A stretch of 64,000 nucleotides of DNA. Source: Callipepla californica brunnescens. Its lineage: Eukaryota > Chordata > Aves > Galliformes > Odontophoridae. Below the pieces are notes generated by a model, which saw only the letters and a program-made list of their open reading frames with translations, had not been told where the DNA came from and did no database searches. Both the position numbers and the translations under genes were made by a program. Of this stretch, positions 1-12,530 are shown piece after piece; position 1 is the stretch's first letter; each line of letters starts with the position of its first letter. The stretch is from assembly GCA_023055505.1 (NCBI GenBank), contig JALIRH010000141.1, positions 623,501 through 687,500 of the forward strand, given 5' to 3'.

Positions 1-900
1 GCGTAGGGTTAGGGTTAGGGTTAGGGTTAGGGTTAGGTTAGGGTTGGGGTTAGGGTTAGGGTTAGGGTTAGGGTTAGGGTTAGGGTATGCTTAGGGTTAG
101 GGTAAAATTAGGGTTAGGGTTAGTGTTAGGGTTAGGGTTAAATTTATTGTTAGGTTTAGGGTTAAGGTTAGAGTTAGGGTTAGGGTTGAGGTTAGGGTTA
201 GGGTTAGGGTTAGGGTTAGGGTTAGGGTTAGGGTTAGGGTTAGGGTTAGGGTTAGGGTTAGGTTAGGGTTAGGGTTAGGGTTAAGGTGAGAGTTAGGGTT
301 AGGGTTAGGGTTAGGGTTAGGTAAGGGTTAGGGTTAGGGTAAGAATTAGGATAGGGATTGTGATACAGTTAAGGTAAGGGTTAGGAATTAGAGTTAGGGT
401 TAGGGTTAGGATTAGGGTTAGGGTTAGGTTAGGGCTAGGGTTAGGGTTAAGGTTAGAGTTAGGGTTAGGGTTAGGGTTAGGGTTAGGTAAGGGTTAGGGT
501 TAGGATAAGAATTAGGATAGGGATTGTGATACAGTTAAGGTAAGGGTTAGGAATTAGGGTTAGGGTTAGGGTTAGGTTTAGGTTTAGGTTTAGGGTTAGG
601 GTTAGGGTTAGTGTTAGGGTAGGTTAGGGTTAGGGTATGGTAGGGTTAGGGTTAGGGTAGGGTAAGGGTTAGCATTAGGTTTAGGGTTAGGGTTAGGGTT
701 AGGGTTAGAGTTAGGTTAGGGCTAGGGTTAGGGTTAGGGTTAGGGTTAGGGTTAATGTAGTTTAGGGCTAGGGTTAGGGTTAGGGTTAGGATAGGGTTAA
801 TGTAGGGTTAGGGTTAGTGCTAGGAATCAATTTGGAGGAAGGAAAAGGTATAGGAATTGGTTCATTGTTAGCGTTAGTCTTCAGGGTTAGGGTTCGGATT
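1..900 (+). repeat. Telomere-like (TTAGGG)n array, G-strand, left end
   Basis: Runs of TTAGGG with frequent variants (TTAGG, TAGGG, TTAAGG, TTAGAG). The telomere repeat is identical in all vertebrates, but these impurities and the complex sequence that follows mean this is an interstitial or subtelomeric array rather than a functional chromosome end. The array is cut by the window start, so its true left edge is unknown. No gene is seen. Confidence 0.95.
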
Positions 901-2628
901 TAGCACTATGTTTCAGGTTCCTTTTAGGTTTAGTGATAAGGATTAGGGGTACGTTTAGGTATTGTACAATGCTAAGTGTTAGCTTCTGGGTGGGGGTTGG
1001 GGTTAGATTAAGGGTGAGGGTTAGGGTTAGGACTAGATTTAGGATTAGGTTTAGGAATAGGTTTTCTTTGATTGTTAGGGTGAGAGAAAGGTTAGGCCTT
1101 GGGTTTGTTTTTGGAATAGTTTTGGGTTTCAGAATAGGAATTGGGTTAGTATTTGGAATCTGATTGCTTTAGTATTAGTGTTAGGGTGGGGGTTAGAAGT
1201 TAGGTGAGCGTTGTGGTAATCTAATGCTTTGTGTTAGGCTTAGGGTTGGGCTTTTACTTGAGGTTGGTGTTAGGGTCAGCTTTAGTTTGAAGGTAGATTT
1301 AGAGTTTAAATTGTGGTCATGCTTTGGATTAGTTTTAGAGTTAGGGTAAGATTTAGGTTTCCTTTCAGTGTTAGGCTGTGAGAATTGTAGGCTTTGTGTT
1401 TTTGGGTTTGTGTTGGGTTTAGGAATTGGAATAGTGTTTGGGATAGTATTAGCGTTAAGGCTGGGGTTAGAGTTAGGTGATGGCTGTGGTAATCTAATGC
1501 TTTGTGTTAGGTTTAGGGTTGGGCTTCAATCTGGGGTTGGTTTTAAGGTCCCATTTAGATTTCAGGAAGAATTGGAGTTAAATTGAGGTAACGGTTAGGA
1601 TTAGATTTAGGGTTCTGATAAGGGTTAGGTTAGGGTTAGGGTTTGGTTCCAAGTTGTTTTTAGGGTTAGGGTTAACGTTAGGTTTCAGGATAGGGTTAGG
1701 AATATAGCTAGGTGTTAGGTAAGGTTTAGTCCTGGGGTTTCAGTTCGGGTTAGGTGAAGCGTTAGTTTTACAGTTAGAAGACATGTTAGGGTTAGGGTTA
1801 GGTTTTGGTGTAGATTTAGGTTTAGGGTAAGGGTTAGGGATGTAGATGAAGGTTTAGTGGAAGGGGTAGGGTTCTCTTTAGTTTTAGGACCAGGGAAGGG
1901 TCCTAAAAGGGCCTTGGCTAAGGGTGAGTTTTAGTATTTGATTTAGCGTTGCGTTCAGGTCTAGGTTAGTTTGAGTGTCAGGCTGAGAGAAGGGGTAGGC
2001 CTTGGGTTTGGTTCTGGCTTAGTGTTAGGTTTAGGAATAGGAATAGTTTTGGTGTTTGGATTGGGTTTGGGGTTAGTAGTAGGGATTGGATTGGGGTTAG
2101 TGTTAGGTGAGATCTGCGGTAATCTGATGCTTTCTTTGAGGCTTGAGGTTTGAGCTTAAACGTGGTGTTGGTTTTAGGGTAGGATTTAGGGCTAGGGTTT
2201 GGTTGAGGGTAGCATTAGGTTTAGGTTTAGGGGAAGGGTTTTGGTTAGGGTAGAGGTTAGAATTCTGGTTTGGGTTAGGAATAGGGTTCTGGACAAGGTA
2301 AGGATTTAGTCCTAGGTTTCCAGTTAGGGTAAGGTGAAGTGCTGGTGTTCTAGTTAGGAGAAGAGTTAGGTTGAGGTTTCGGGTTAGGTTTTTTTGTCGA
2401 TTTAGGTTTTAGGTAAGGGGTAGATTTTAGACAACATGAGCTTTCTGGTCAGAGTAGGGTTAGGCCTTAGAATATGGATAAGATTAGGATAAATGTAGGG
2501 TTAGTTTCGGGTTTAGGTTAGTTTGAGTGTTAGGCTGAGAGAAGGGGAGGGCCTTGGGTTTGGGTTTGGTTTAGGGTTAAGATAAGGTTTAGGAATAGGA
2601 GTAGGTTTGGGGTTTGGATTGGGTTTGG
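901..2628 (+). repeat. Degenerate TTAGGG satellite with ~280-bp internal units (copy 1)
   Basis: Still TTAGGG-derived, but with recurring landmarks. A block around GAGAGAAGG..TAGGCCTTGGG occurs near 1083, 1982 and 2541 (a diverged version near 1361), and a block GGTAATCTGATGCTTT or close variant lies ~135 bp after it, near 1217, 1495 and 2120. The spacings (278, about 621, 559) fit a unit of ~280 bp. Open frames here translate to low-complexity Gly/Val/Arg/Leu peptides and are not genes. Confidence 0.8.
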
Positions 2629-2815
2629 ACTTGATAGTGACTCCCCACTGAACCATAACATCAGGGCCCCATAAATATCATCGGAATTGGCAACACAAAC
2701 GGTTTGATAGTAGCTACCCGATCTTCAGGTCCTCTGATTGGAATGAACTCAGCACTTTGCTGGCTGTTCCTTGCACCTCCCACCCCAGCTAATGTATGGG
2801 ATGATTTGTATGATG
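2629..2815. other. Unique spacer at the G-strand to C-strand switch (copy 1)
   Basis: About 187 bp of non-repetitive sequence between G-strand repeats on the left and C-strand repeats on the right. No coding potential or recognised element. The same sequence recurs at 7173-7359 inside the duplicated copy. In the third copy the sequence departs from copy 1 exactly at the left edge of this spacer (2628/2629 versus 12530/12531), so this edge is a rearrangement breakpoint. Confidence 0.8.
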
Positions 2816-4308
2816 TAACCCAAAACCAAACCCCAGGCCTACCCCTTCTCTCACCCTGACACTCGAACCAAACCTCCGCCTAAACCTAACCCTAATATCT
2901 AAGCCTAAGCCTAACCCTTCCAATTGCCCTAGCCCTAACACTAACCCTTTTCCTATACCTAACCCTGACCTCAACCCTGATCCTAACCTTTCCCTAACCC
3001 TAACACCAACCCGTAACATCATTTGAATCCTAATCCTATTCCAAACCTTAACCCTATCCCAAGGCCTAACCCTACTCTGACCTTTACACTCCAACTAACC
3101 CAACCTCGATCAATAAATACAAATGGAATCCTAAACCTAAACCTAAACCTAAACCTACTGCTAACACCACAAGTCAGCCTACTTTTCTCCCTAAATCTAA
3201 TCACAAATCTCAAAAAATCTTTGTCCCTAACCCTAATCATAAATCCAGTCCAAACTCTGAAACTTTCCCAAAACCTATGCCTATTCCTAACACTTACTCT
3301 TACCCTTAGTCTATCCCTAACACTAACCCTTCTCCCAGACACAACCCTAAAGCCAACACTAATCCTAACCTAATCTTTATCCTAATCCTAAACCTAATCC
3401 TAACTCTTACCCTAATTCTAACTCTACCCTAACCCTAACTCTGACCCTCAAACCAAACCCACATTTAAGCACAACCCTAATCCCGACACCTAGCATCAGA
3501 TTACCACAACCCTAACGGAACCCTAACCCTAACACTAATGCTAGGACTATCCCAAACCCTAACCCAAGTACTAGACCAAACCATACCCCTATCCCTCACT
3601 CTAAAACTAACAACCCTAACTAAACTCTAACCGTAACCCTCTCCCTAATACTAACACTAATCATCTTTTAAACACCAATGTTATTCCTATTCCTAAACCT
3701 TACCCAATCTCCAAATGAAATCCAAGGCCGGTGCCTTCTCACACCCTAACGATCAAACCAAACCTACATCTAAACCTAACCCTAAATCCAATCTTTACCC
3801 TAAACCATACACTTGCCCTGGCCTTAACACTAACCCTTTCCCTATACCTAACCCTAACCCTAACCTTAACACTAATTTGAGGCCTATCCCTAGTAGGAAC
3901 CCAAAACCTAATTGGAATCTGAATCCTGTTCTTAACCTTAACCCTAACACGACTTAACTCTACTCTGACCCTAAAAGTCAAATTAACCCTACTCCTTACC
4001 CTAAACCTCAATCTAAACCTAAACCTAACCCTAAACCTAAACTTCACAAGAACACTCAACCTAATCCTAGCACTAACCTAAACTAAAACTAAAACAACTT
4101 TTTTGCTAACCCTAATCCTAAATCTAACCCTAACCCCAAAACTCCCCCAAACCTGACCCTAAACCTAATCCACTCCAAAATCCTTACCCTAACCCTAACC
4201 CCAAACACCCTAATACTAGAACTAAAGCAATCCTTCACCCTAACCCTAAAACTAACAATTTAACTTTGACCCTAAAACTCAAATTCACCCTACATACACT
4301 TGATGCTA
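2816..4308 (-). repeat. Degenerate telomere-like array, C-strand (CCCTAA) orientation (copy 1)
   Basis: CCCTAA-type repeats. They carry reverse complements of the landmarks seen in the G-strand block, including AGGCCTACCCCTTCTCTCA near 2838 and GCATCAGATTACCACAACC near 3502. It is therefore the same ~280-bp-unit satellite in inverted orientation. No gene is seen. Confidence 0.85.
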
Positions 4309-4900
4309 CCTAGGTTAGGGTCAGGCTCAATCTGGGTTTTGTGTTGGGGTCAAAGGGATAGGGTTAGGGTAGAGTTCGAGTTAGGATGAAGGTAATGCTT
4401 ACAGATATGTTTAGAGAATGGAACAGGGTTAGGGTTAAGGTTAGGGTAAGGTTGAAGGTTAGGCTCAGGGACAGATTTAGGGTTAGAGTTTGGGTTCCTT
4501 TTAGGTTTAGGGATAGGGTTAGGGTACGGTTAGGTATTGTACAACGCTAAGTGTTAGCTTCTGGGTAAGGGATAGGGTTAGGGTAAGGGTTAGATTCAGG
4601 GTTAGGGTTAGCATTAGCATCAGGGTTAGGGTTATGGTAAGAGTTAGGATAGGGAATGGGATACAGTTAGGGTAAGGGTTAGGAATAGGGTTAGGGTTAC
4701 ATTAAGGTTAGGGTTAGTGTTTGGATCAGGGGTAGGGTTAGGAATAAAGTTAGAGTAAGGGCTAGGATTAGGGTTAGGGTTAGGGTAGGGATACGGTTAG
4801 GGTAGAGTTAAGGTTAGGGTAGGGTTAGAGTTAGGGTAAGGGTTAGGGATAGGGTTAGGGTTAGGGTTAGGGTTAGGTTAGGGTTTGGGTTATGGTAAGA
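4309..4900 (+). repeat. G-strand telomere-like array after CCTAGG junction
   Basis: Orientation flips back from CCCTAA to TTAGGG at a short palindrome, ACCTAGGT, near 4308-4315. The following G-strand repeats include complex stretches (around 4370-4560) that recur at 8910-9100. No gene is seen. Confidence 0.85.
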
Positions 4901-7900
4901 GTTAGGATAGGGATTGTGATACGGTTAGGGTAAGGGTTAGGAATTAGAGTTAGGGTTAGGGTTAGGATTAGGGTTAGGGTTAGGTTAGGGTTAGGGTTAG
5001 GGTTAAGGTTAGAGTTAGGGTTAGGGTTAGGGTTATGGTTAGGTGAGGGTTAGGGTTAGGGTAAGAATTAGGATAGGGATTGTTATACAGTTAAGGTAAG
5101 GGTTAGGAATTAGGGTTAGGGTTAGGGTTAGGTTTAGGTTTAGGTTTAGGGTTAGGGTTAGGGTTAGTGTTAGGGTAGGTTAGGGTTAGGGTATGGTAGG
5201 GTTAGGGTTAGGGTAGGGTAAGGGTTAGCATTAGGTTTAGGGTTAGGGTTAGGGTTAGAGTTAGGTTAGGGCTAGGGTTAGGGTTTGGGTTAGGGTTAAT
5301 GTAGTTTAGGGCTAGGGTTAGGGTTAGGGTTAGGATAGGGTTAATGTAGGGTTAGGGTTAGTGCTAGGAATCAATTTGGAGGAAGGAAAAGGTATAGGAA
5401 TTGGTTCATTGTTAGCGTTAGTCTTCAGGGTTAGGGTTCGGATTTAGCACTATGTTTCAGGTTCCTTTTAGGTTTAGTGATAAGGATTAGGGGTACGTTT
5501 AGGTATTGTACAATGCTAAGTGTTAGCTTCTGGGTGGGGGTTGGGGTTAGATTAAGGGTGAGGGTTAGGGTTAGGACTAGATTTAGGATTAGGTTTAGGA
5601 ATAGGTTTTCTTTGATTGTTAGGGTGAGAGAAAGGTTAGGCCTTGGGTTTGTTTTTGGAATAGTTTTGGGTTTCAGAATAGGAATTGGGTTAGTATTTGG
5701 AATCTGATTGCTTTAGTATTAGTGTTAGGGTGGGGGTTAGAAGTTAGGTGAGCGTTGTGGTAATCTAATGCTTTGTGTTAGGCTTAGGGTTGGGCTTTTA
5801 CTTGAGGTTGGTGTTAGGGTCAGCTTTAGTTTGAAGGTAGATTTAGAGTTTAAATTGTGGTCATGCTTTGGATTAGTTTTAGAGTTAGGGTAAGATTTAG
5901 GTTTCCTTTCAGTGTTAGGCTGTGAGAATTGTAGGCTTTGTGTTTTTGGGTTTGTGTTGGGTTTAGGAATTGGAATAGTGTTTGGGATAGTATTAGCGTT
6001 AAGGCTGGGGTTAGAGTTAGGTGATGGCTGTGGTAATCTAATGCTTTGTGTTAGGTTTAGGGTTGGGCTTCAATCTGGGGTTGGTTTGAAGGTCCCATTT
6101 AGATTTCAGGAAGAATTGGAGTTAAATTGAGGTAACGGTTAGGATTAGATTTAGGGTTCTGATAAGGGTTAGGTTAGGGTTAGGGTTTGGTTCCAAGTTG
6201 TTTTTAGGGTTAGGGTTAACGTTAGGTTTCAGGATAGGGTTAGGAATATAGCTAGGTGTTAGGTAAGGTTTAGTCCTGGGGTTTCAGTTCGGGTTAGGTG
6301 AAGCGTTAGTTTTACAGTTAGAAGACATGTTAGGGTTAGGGTTAGGTTTTGGTGTAGATTTAGGTTTAGGGTAAGGGTTAGGGATGTAGATGAAGGTTTA
6401 GTGGAAGGGGTAGGGTTCTCTTTAGTTTTAGGACCAGGGAAGGGTCCTAAAAGGGCCTTGGCTAAGGGTGAGTTTTAGTATTTGATTTAGCGTTGCGTTC
6501 AGGTCTAGGTTAGTTTGAGTGTCAGGCTGAGAGAAGGGGTAGGCCTTGGGTTTGGTTCTGGCTTAGTGTTAGGTTTAGGAATAGGAATAGTTTTGGTGTT
6601 TGGATTGGGTTTGGGGTTAGTAGTAGGGATTGGATTGGGGTTAGTGTTAGGTGAGATCTGCGGTAATCTGATGCTTTCTTTGAGGCTTGAGGTTTGAGCT
6701 TAAACGTGGTGTTGGTTTTAGGGTAGGATTTAGGGCTAGGGTTTGGTTGAGGGTAGCATTAGGTTTAGGTTTAGGGGAAGGGTTTTGGTTAGGGTAGAGG
6801 TTAGAATTCTGGTTTGGGTTAGGAATAGGGTTCTGGACAAGGTAAGGATTTAGTCCTAGGTTTCCAGTTAGGGTAAGGTGAAGTGCTGGTGTTCTAGTTA
6901 GGAGAAGAGTTAGGTTGAGGTTTCGGGTTAGGTTTTTTTGTCGATTTAGGTTTTAGGTAAGGGGTAGATTTTAGACAACATGAGCTTTCTGGTCAGAGTA
7001 GGGTTAGGCCTTAGAATATGGATAAGATTAGGATAAATGTAGGGTTAGTTTCGGGTTTAGGTTAGTTTGAGTGTTAGGCTGAGAGAAGGGGAGGGCCTTG
7101 GGTTTGGGTTTGGTTTAGGGTTAAGATAAGGTTTAGGAATAGGAGTAGGTTTGGGGTTTGGATTGGGTTTGGACTTGATAGTGACTCCCCACTGAACCAT
7201 AACATCAGGGCCCCATAAATATCATCGGAATTGGCAACACAAACGGTTTGATAGTAGCTACCCGATCTTCAGGTCCTCTGATTGGAATGAACTCAGCACT
7301 TTGCTGGCTGTTCCTTGCACCTCCCACCCCAGCTAATGTATGGGATGATTTGTATGATGTAACCCAAAACCAAACCCCAGGCCTACCCCTTCTCTCACCC
7401 TGACACTCGAACCAAACCTCCGCCTAAACCTAACCCTAATATCTAAGCCTAAGCCTAACCCTTCCAATTGCCCTAGCCCTAACACTAACCCTTTTCCTAT
7501 ACCTAACCCTGACCTCAACCCTGATCCTAACCTTTCCCTAACCCTAACACCAACCCGTAACATCATTTGAATCCTAATCCTATTCCAAACCTTAACCCTA
7601 TCCCAAGGCCTAACCCTACTCTGACCTTTACACTCCAACTAACCCAACCTCGATCAATAAATACAAATGGAATCCTAAACCTAAACCTAAACCTAAACCT
7701 ACTGCTAACACCACAAGTCAGCCTACTTTTCTCCCTAAATCTAATCACAAATCTCAAAAAATCTTTGTCCCTAACCCTAATCATAAATCCAGTCCAAACT
7801 CTGAAACTTTCCCAAAACCTATGCCTATTCCTAACACTTACTCTTACCCTTAGTCTATCCCTAACACTAACCCTTCTCCCAGACACAACCCTAAAGCCAA

Positions 7901-9490
7901 CACTAATCCTAACCTAATCTTTATCCTAATCCTAAACCTAATCCTAACTCTTACCCTAATTCTAACTCTACCCTAACCCTAACTCTGACCCTCAAACCAA
8001 ACCCACATTTAAGCACAACCCTAATCCCGACACCTAGCATCAGATTACCACAACCCTAACGGAACCCTAACCCTAACACTAATGCTAGGACTATCCCAAA
8101 CCCTAACCCAAGTACTAGACCAAACCATACCCCTATCCCTCACTCTAAAACTAACAACCCTAACTAAACTCTAACCGTAACCCTATCCCTAATACTAACA
8201 CTAATCATCTTTTAAACACCAATGTTATTCCTATTCCTAAACCTTACCCAATCTCCAAATGAAATCCAAGGCCGGTGCCTTCTCACACCCTAACGATCAA
8301 ACCAAACCTACATCTAAACCTAACCCTAAATCCAATCTTTACCCTAAACCATACACTTGCCCTGGCCTTAACACTAACCCTTTCCCTATACCTAACCCTA
8401 ACCCTAACCTTAACACTAATTTGAGGCCTATCCCTAGTAGGAACCCAAAACCTAATTGGAATCTGAATCCTGTTCTTAACCTTAACCCTAACACGACTTA
8501 ACTCTACTCTGACCCTAAAAGTCAAATGAACCCTACTCCTTACCCTAAACCTCAATCTAAACCTAAACCTAACCCTAAACCTAAACTTCACAAGAACACT
8601 CAACCTAATCCTAGCACTAACCTAAACTAAAACTAAAACAACTTTTTTGCTAACCCTAATCCTAAATCTAACCCTAACCCCAAAACTCCCCCAAACCTGA
8701 CCCTAAACCTAATCCACTCCAAAATCCTTACCCTAACCCTAACCCCAAACACCCTAATACTAGAACTAAAGCAATCCTTCACCCTAACCCTAAAACTAAC
8801 AATTTAACTTTGACCCTAAAACTCAAATTCACCCTACATACACTTTATGCTACCTAGGTTAGGGTCAGGCTCAATCTGGGTTTTGTGTTGGGGTCAAAGG
8901 GATAGGGTTAGGGTAGAGTTCGAGTTAGGATGAAGGTAATGCTTACAGATATGTTTAGAGAATGGAACAGGGTTAGGGTTAAGGTTAGGGTAAGGTTGAA
9001 TGTTAGGCTCAGGGACAGATTTAGGGTTAGAGTTTGGGTTCCTTTTAGGTTTAGGGATAGGGTTAGGGTACGGTTAGGTATTGTACAACGCTAAGTGTTA
9101 GCTTCTGGGTAAGGGATAGGGTTAGGGTAAGGGTTAGATTCAGGGTTAGGGTTAGCATTAGCATCAGGGTTAGGGTTATGGTAAGAGTTAGGATAGGGAA
9201 TGGGATACAGTTAGGGTAAGGGTTAGGAATAGGGTTAGGGTTACATTAAGGTTAGGGTTAGTGTTTGGATCAGGGGTAGGGTTAGGAATAAAGTTAGAGT
9301 AAGGGCTAGGATTAGTGTTAGGGTTAGGGTAGGGATACGGTTAGGGTAGAGTTAAGGTTAGGGTAGGGTTAGGGTTAGGGTAAGGGTTAGGGATAGGGTT
9401 AGGGTTAGGGTTAGGGTTAGGGTTAGGTTAGGGTTTGGGTTATGGTAAGAGTTAGGATAGGGATTGTGATACGGTTAGGGTAAGGGTTAG
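4901..9490. repeat. Segmental tandem duplication, copy 2
   Basis: Second copy of the ~4.54-kb unit: G-strand block to 7172, spacer 7173-7359, C-strand block to about 8852, then a G-strand tail. Differences from copy 1 are rare; for example, the base before the ATGCTACC junction motif differs (CTTGATGC at 4299 versus CTTTATGC at 8843). No gene is seen. Confidence 0.9.
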
Positions 9491-9920
9491 GAATAGGGAT
9501 AGGGTTTGATTAGGGTAAGGGTTATTGTTTGGATTAGGGGTAGGGTTACGAATAAAGTTAGAGTTAGGGCTAGGATTAGGGTTAGGGTTCGGGATTGGAT
9601 TAGTGTTAGGGTAAGGAATAAAGTTAGAGTTAGTGTTAGGATTAGGGTTAGGGTAAAGTAGGGTTAGGGGTAGGGTTAGGGTTAGGGTTAGGGTTAGGGT
9701 AGGGTTAGGGTTAGGGTTTGGGTTAGGCTAGGGTTAGGGTAAGGGTTAGGGTTAGGGTTAGGGTTAGGGTTAGGGTAGAGTTAGGGTTAGGGTTAGGGTT
9801 AGGGTTAGGGTTAGGGTTAGGGTAGGGTTAGGGTTAGGGTTAGGGTTAAGGTTAAATTTATTGTTAGGGTTAGGGTTAGGGTTAGGGGTAGGGTTAGGGT
9901 TAGGGTTAAGGTTAGGGTTA
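9491..9920 (+). repeat. TTAGGG-rich bridge between copies 2 and 3
   Basis: G-strand telomere-like repeats, purer than the flanks, ending at the GCGTAGGG motif near 9921 that also begins the window. No gene is seen. Confidence 0.85.
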
Positions 9921-12530
9921 GCGTAGGGTTAGGGTTAGGGTTAGGGTTAGGGTTAGGTTAGGGTTGGGGTTAGGGTTAGGGTTAGGGTTAGGGTTAGGGT
10001 ATGCTTAGGGTTAGGGTAAAATTAGGGTTAGGGTTAGTGTTAGGGTTAGGGTTAAATTTATTGTTAGGTTTAGGGTTAAGGTTAGAGTTAGGGTTAGGGT
10101 TGAGGTTAGGGTTAGGGTTAGGGTTAGGGTTAGGGTTAGGGTTAGGGTTAGGGTTAGGGTTAGGTTAGGGTTAGGGTTAGGGTTAAGGTGAGAGTTAGGG
10201 TTAGGGTTAGGGTTAGGGTTAGGTAAGGGTTAGGGTTAGGGTAAGAATTAGGATAGGGATTGTGATACAGTTAAGGTAAGGGTTAGGAATTAGAGTTAGG
10301 GTTAGGGTTAGGATTAGGGTTAGGGTTAGGTTAGGGCTAGGGTTAGGGTTAAGGTTAGAGTTAGGGTTAGGGTTAGGGTTAGGGTTAGGTAAGGGTTAGG
10401 GTTAGGATAAGAATTAGGATAGGGATTGTGATACAGTTAAGGTAAGGGTTAGGAATTAGGGTTAGGGTTAGGGTTAGGTTTAGGTTTAGGTTTAGGGTTA
10501 GGGTTAGGGTTAGTGTTAGGGTAGGTTAGGGTTAGGGTATGGTAGGGTTAGGGTTAGGGTAGGGTAAGGGTTAGCATTAGGTTTAGGGTTAGGGTTAGGG
10601 TTAGGGTTAGAGTTAGGTTAGGGCTAGGGTTAGGGTTAGGGTTAGGGTTAGGGTTAATGTAGTTTAGGGCTAGGGTTAGGGTTAGGGTTAGGATAGGGTT
10701 AATGTAGGGTTAGGGTTAGTGCTAGGAATCAATTTGGAGGAAGGAAAAGGTATAGGAATTGGTTCATTGTTAGCGTTAGTCTTCAGGGTTAGGGTTAGGA
10801 TTTAGCACTATGTTTCAGGTTCCTTTTAGGTTTAGTGATAAGGATTAGGGGTACGTTTAGGTATTGTACAATGCTAAGTGTTAGCTTCTGGGTGGGGGTT
10901 GGGGTTAGATTAAGGGTGAGGGTTAGGGTTAGGACTAGATTTAGGATTAGGTTTAGGAATAGGTTTTCTTTGATTGTTAGGGTGAGAGAAAGGTTAGGCC
11001 TTGGGTTTGTTTTTGGAATAGTTTTGGGTTTCAGAATAGGAATTGGGTTAGTATTTGGAATCTGATTGCTTTAGTATTAGTGTTAGGGTGGGGGTTAGAA
11101 GTTAGGTGAGCGTTGTGGTAATCTAATGCTTTGTGTTAGGCTTAGGGTTGGGCTTTTACTTGAGGTTGGTGTTAGGGTCAGCTTTAGTTTGAAGGTAGAT
11201 TTAGAGTTTAAATTGTGGTCATGCTTGGGATTAGTTTTAGAGTTAGGGTAAGATTTAGGTTTCCTTTCAGTGTTAGGCTGTGAGAATTGTAGGCTTTGTG
11301 TTTTTGGGTTTGTGTTGGGTTTAGGAATTGGAATAGTGTTTGGGATAGTATTAGCGTTAAGGCTGGGGTTAGAGTTAGGTGATGGCTGTGGTAATCTAAT
11401 GCTTTGTGTTAGGTTTAGGGTTGGGCTTCAATCTGGGGTTGGTTTTAAGGTCCCATTTAGATTTCAGGAAGAATTGGAGTTCAATTGAGGTAACGGTTAG
11501 GATTAGATTTAGGGTTCTGATAAGGGTTAGGTTAGGGTTAGGGTTTGGTTCCAAGTTGTTTTTAGGGTTAGGGTTAACGTTAGGTTTCAGGATAGGGTTA
11601 GGAATATAGCTAGGTGTTAGGTAAGGTTTAGTCCTGGGGTTTCAGTTCGGGTTAGGTGAAGCGTTAGTTTTACAGTTAGAAGACATGTTAGGGTTAGGGT
11701 TAGGTTTTGGTGTAGATTTAGGTTTAGGGTAAGGGTTAGGGATGTAGATGAAGGTTTAGTGGAAGGGGTAGGGTTCTCTTTAGTTTTAGGACCAGGGAAG
11801 GGTCCTAAAAGGGCCTTGGCTAAGGGTGAGTTTTAGTATTTGATTTAGCGTTGCGTTCAGGTCTAGGTTAGTTTGAGTGTCAGGCTGAGAGAAGGGGTAG
11901 GCCTTGGGTTTGGTTCTGGCTTAGTGTTAGGTTTAGGAATAGGAATAGTTTTGGTGTTTGGATTGGGTTTGGGGTTAGTAGTAGGGATTGGATTGGGGTT
12001 AGTGTTAGGTGAGATCTGCGGTAATCTGATGCTTTCTTTGAGGCTTGAGGTTTGAGCTTAAACGTGGTGTTGGTTTTAGGGTAGGATTTAGGGCTAGGGT
12101 TTGGTTGAGGGTAGCATTAGGTTTAGGTTTAGGGGAAGGGTTTTGGTTAGGGTAGAGGTTAGAATTCTGGTTTGGGTTAGGAATAGGGTTCTGGACAAGG
12201 TAAGGATTTAGTCCTAGGTTTCCAGTTAGGGTAAGGTGAAGTGCTGGTGTTCTAGTTAGGAGAAGAGTTAGGTTGAGGTTTCGGGTTAGGTTTTTTTGTC
12301 GATTTAGGTTTTAGGTAAGGGGTAGATTTTAGACAACATGAGCTTTCTGGTCAGAGTAGGGTTAGGCCTTAGAATATGGATAAGATTAGGATAAATGTAG
12401 GGTTAGTTTCGGGTTTAGGTTAGTTTGAGTGTTAGGCTGAGAGAAGGGGAGGGCCTTGGGTTTGGGTTTGGTTTAGGGTTAAGATAAGGTTTAGGAATAG
12501 GAGTAGGTTTGGGGTTTGGATTGGGTTTGG
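9921..12530 (+). repeat. Partial third copy of the duplicated unit
   Basis: Matches positions 1-2628 at an offset of ~9,902-9,920 bp, with small TTAGGG-number differences near its start. Identity ends abruptly at 12530, exactly where copies 1 and 2 enter their unique spacer. This copy instead continues as G-strand satellite. Confidence 0.9.

Larger units (their letters stand above)
340..4900. repeat. Segmental tandem duplication, copy 1 (unit ~4,544 bp)
   Basis: Sequence from about 340 to beyond 4900 recurs 4,544 bp downstream with only scattered single-base differences and short TTAGGG-number changes near the left end. The duplicated unit contains the G-strand block, the spacer, the C-strand block and the CCTAGG junction. 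Near-identity implies recent duplication or ongoing homogenisation; an assembly artefact cannot be excluded from sequence alone. Confidence 0.9.

Noticed and set aside
1..900. A true chromosome terminus at the window start
   Set aside because: TTAGGG variants are frequent from the first bases and array orientation flips several times; a functional telomere would be purer and terminal.
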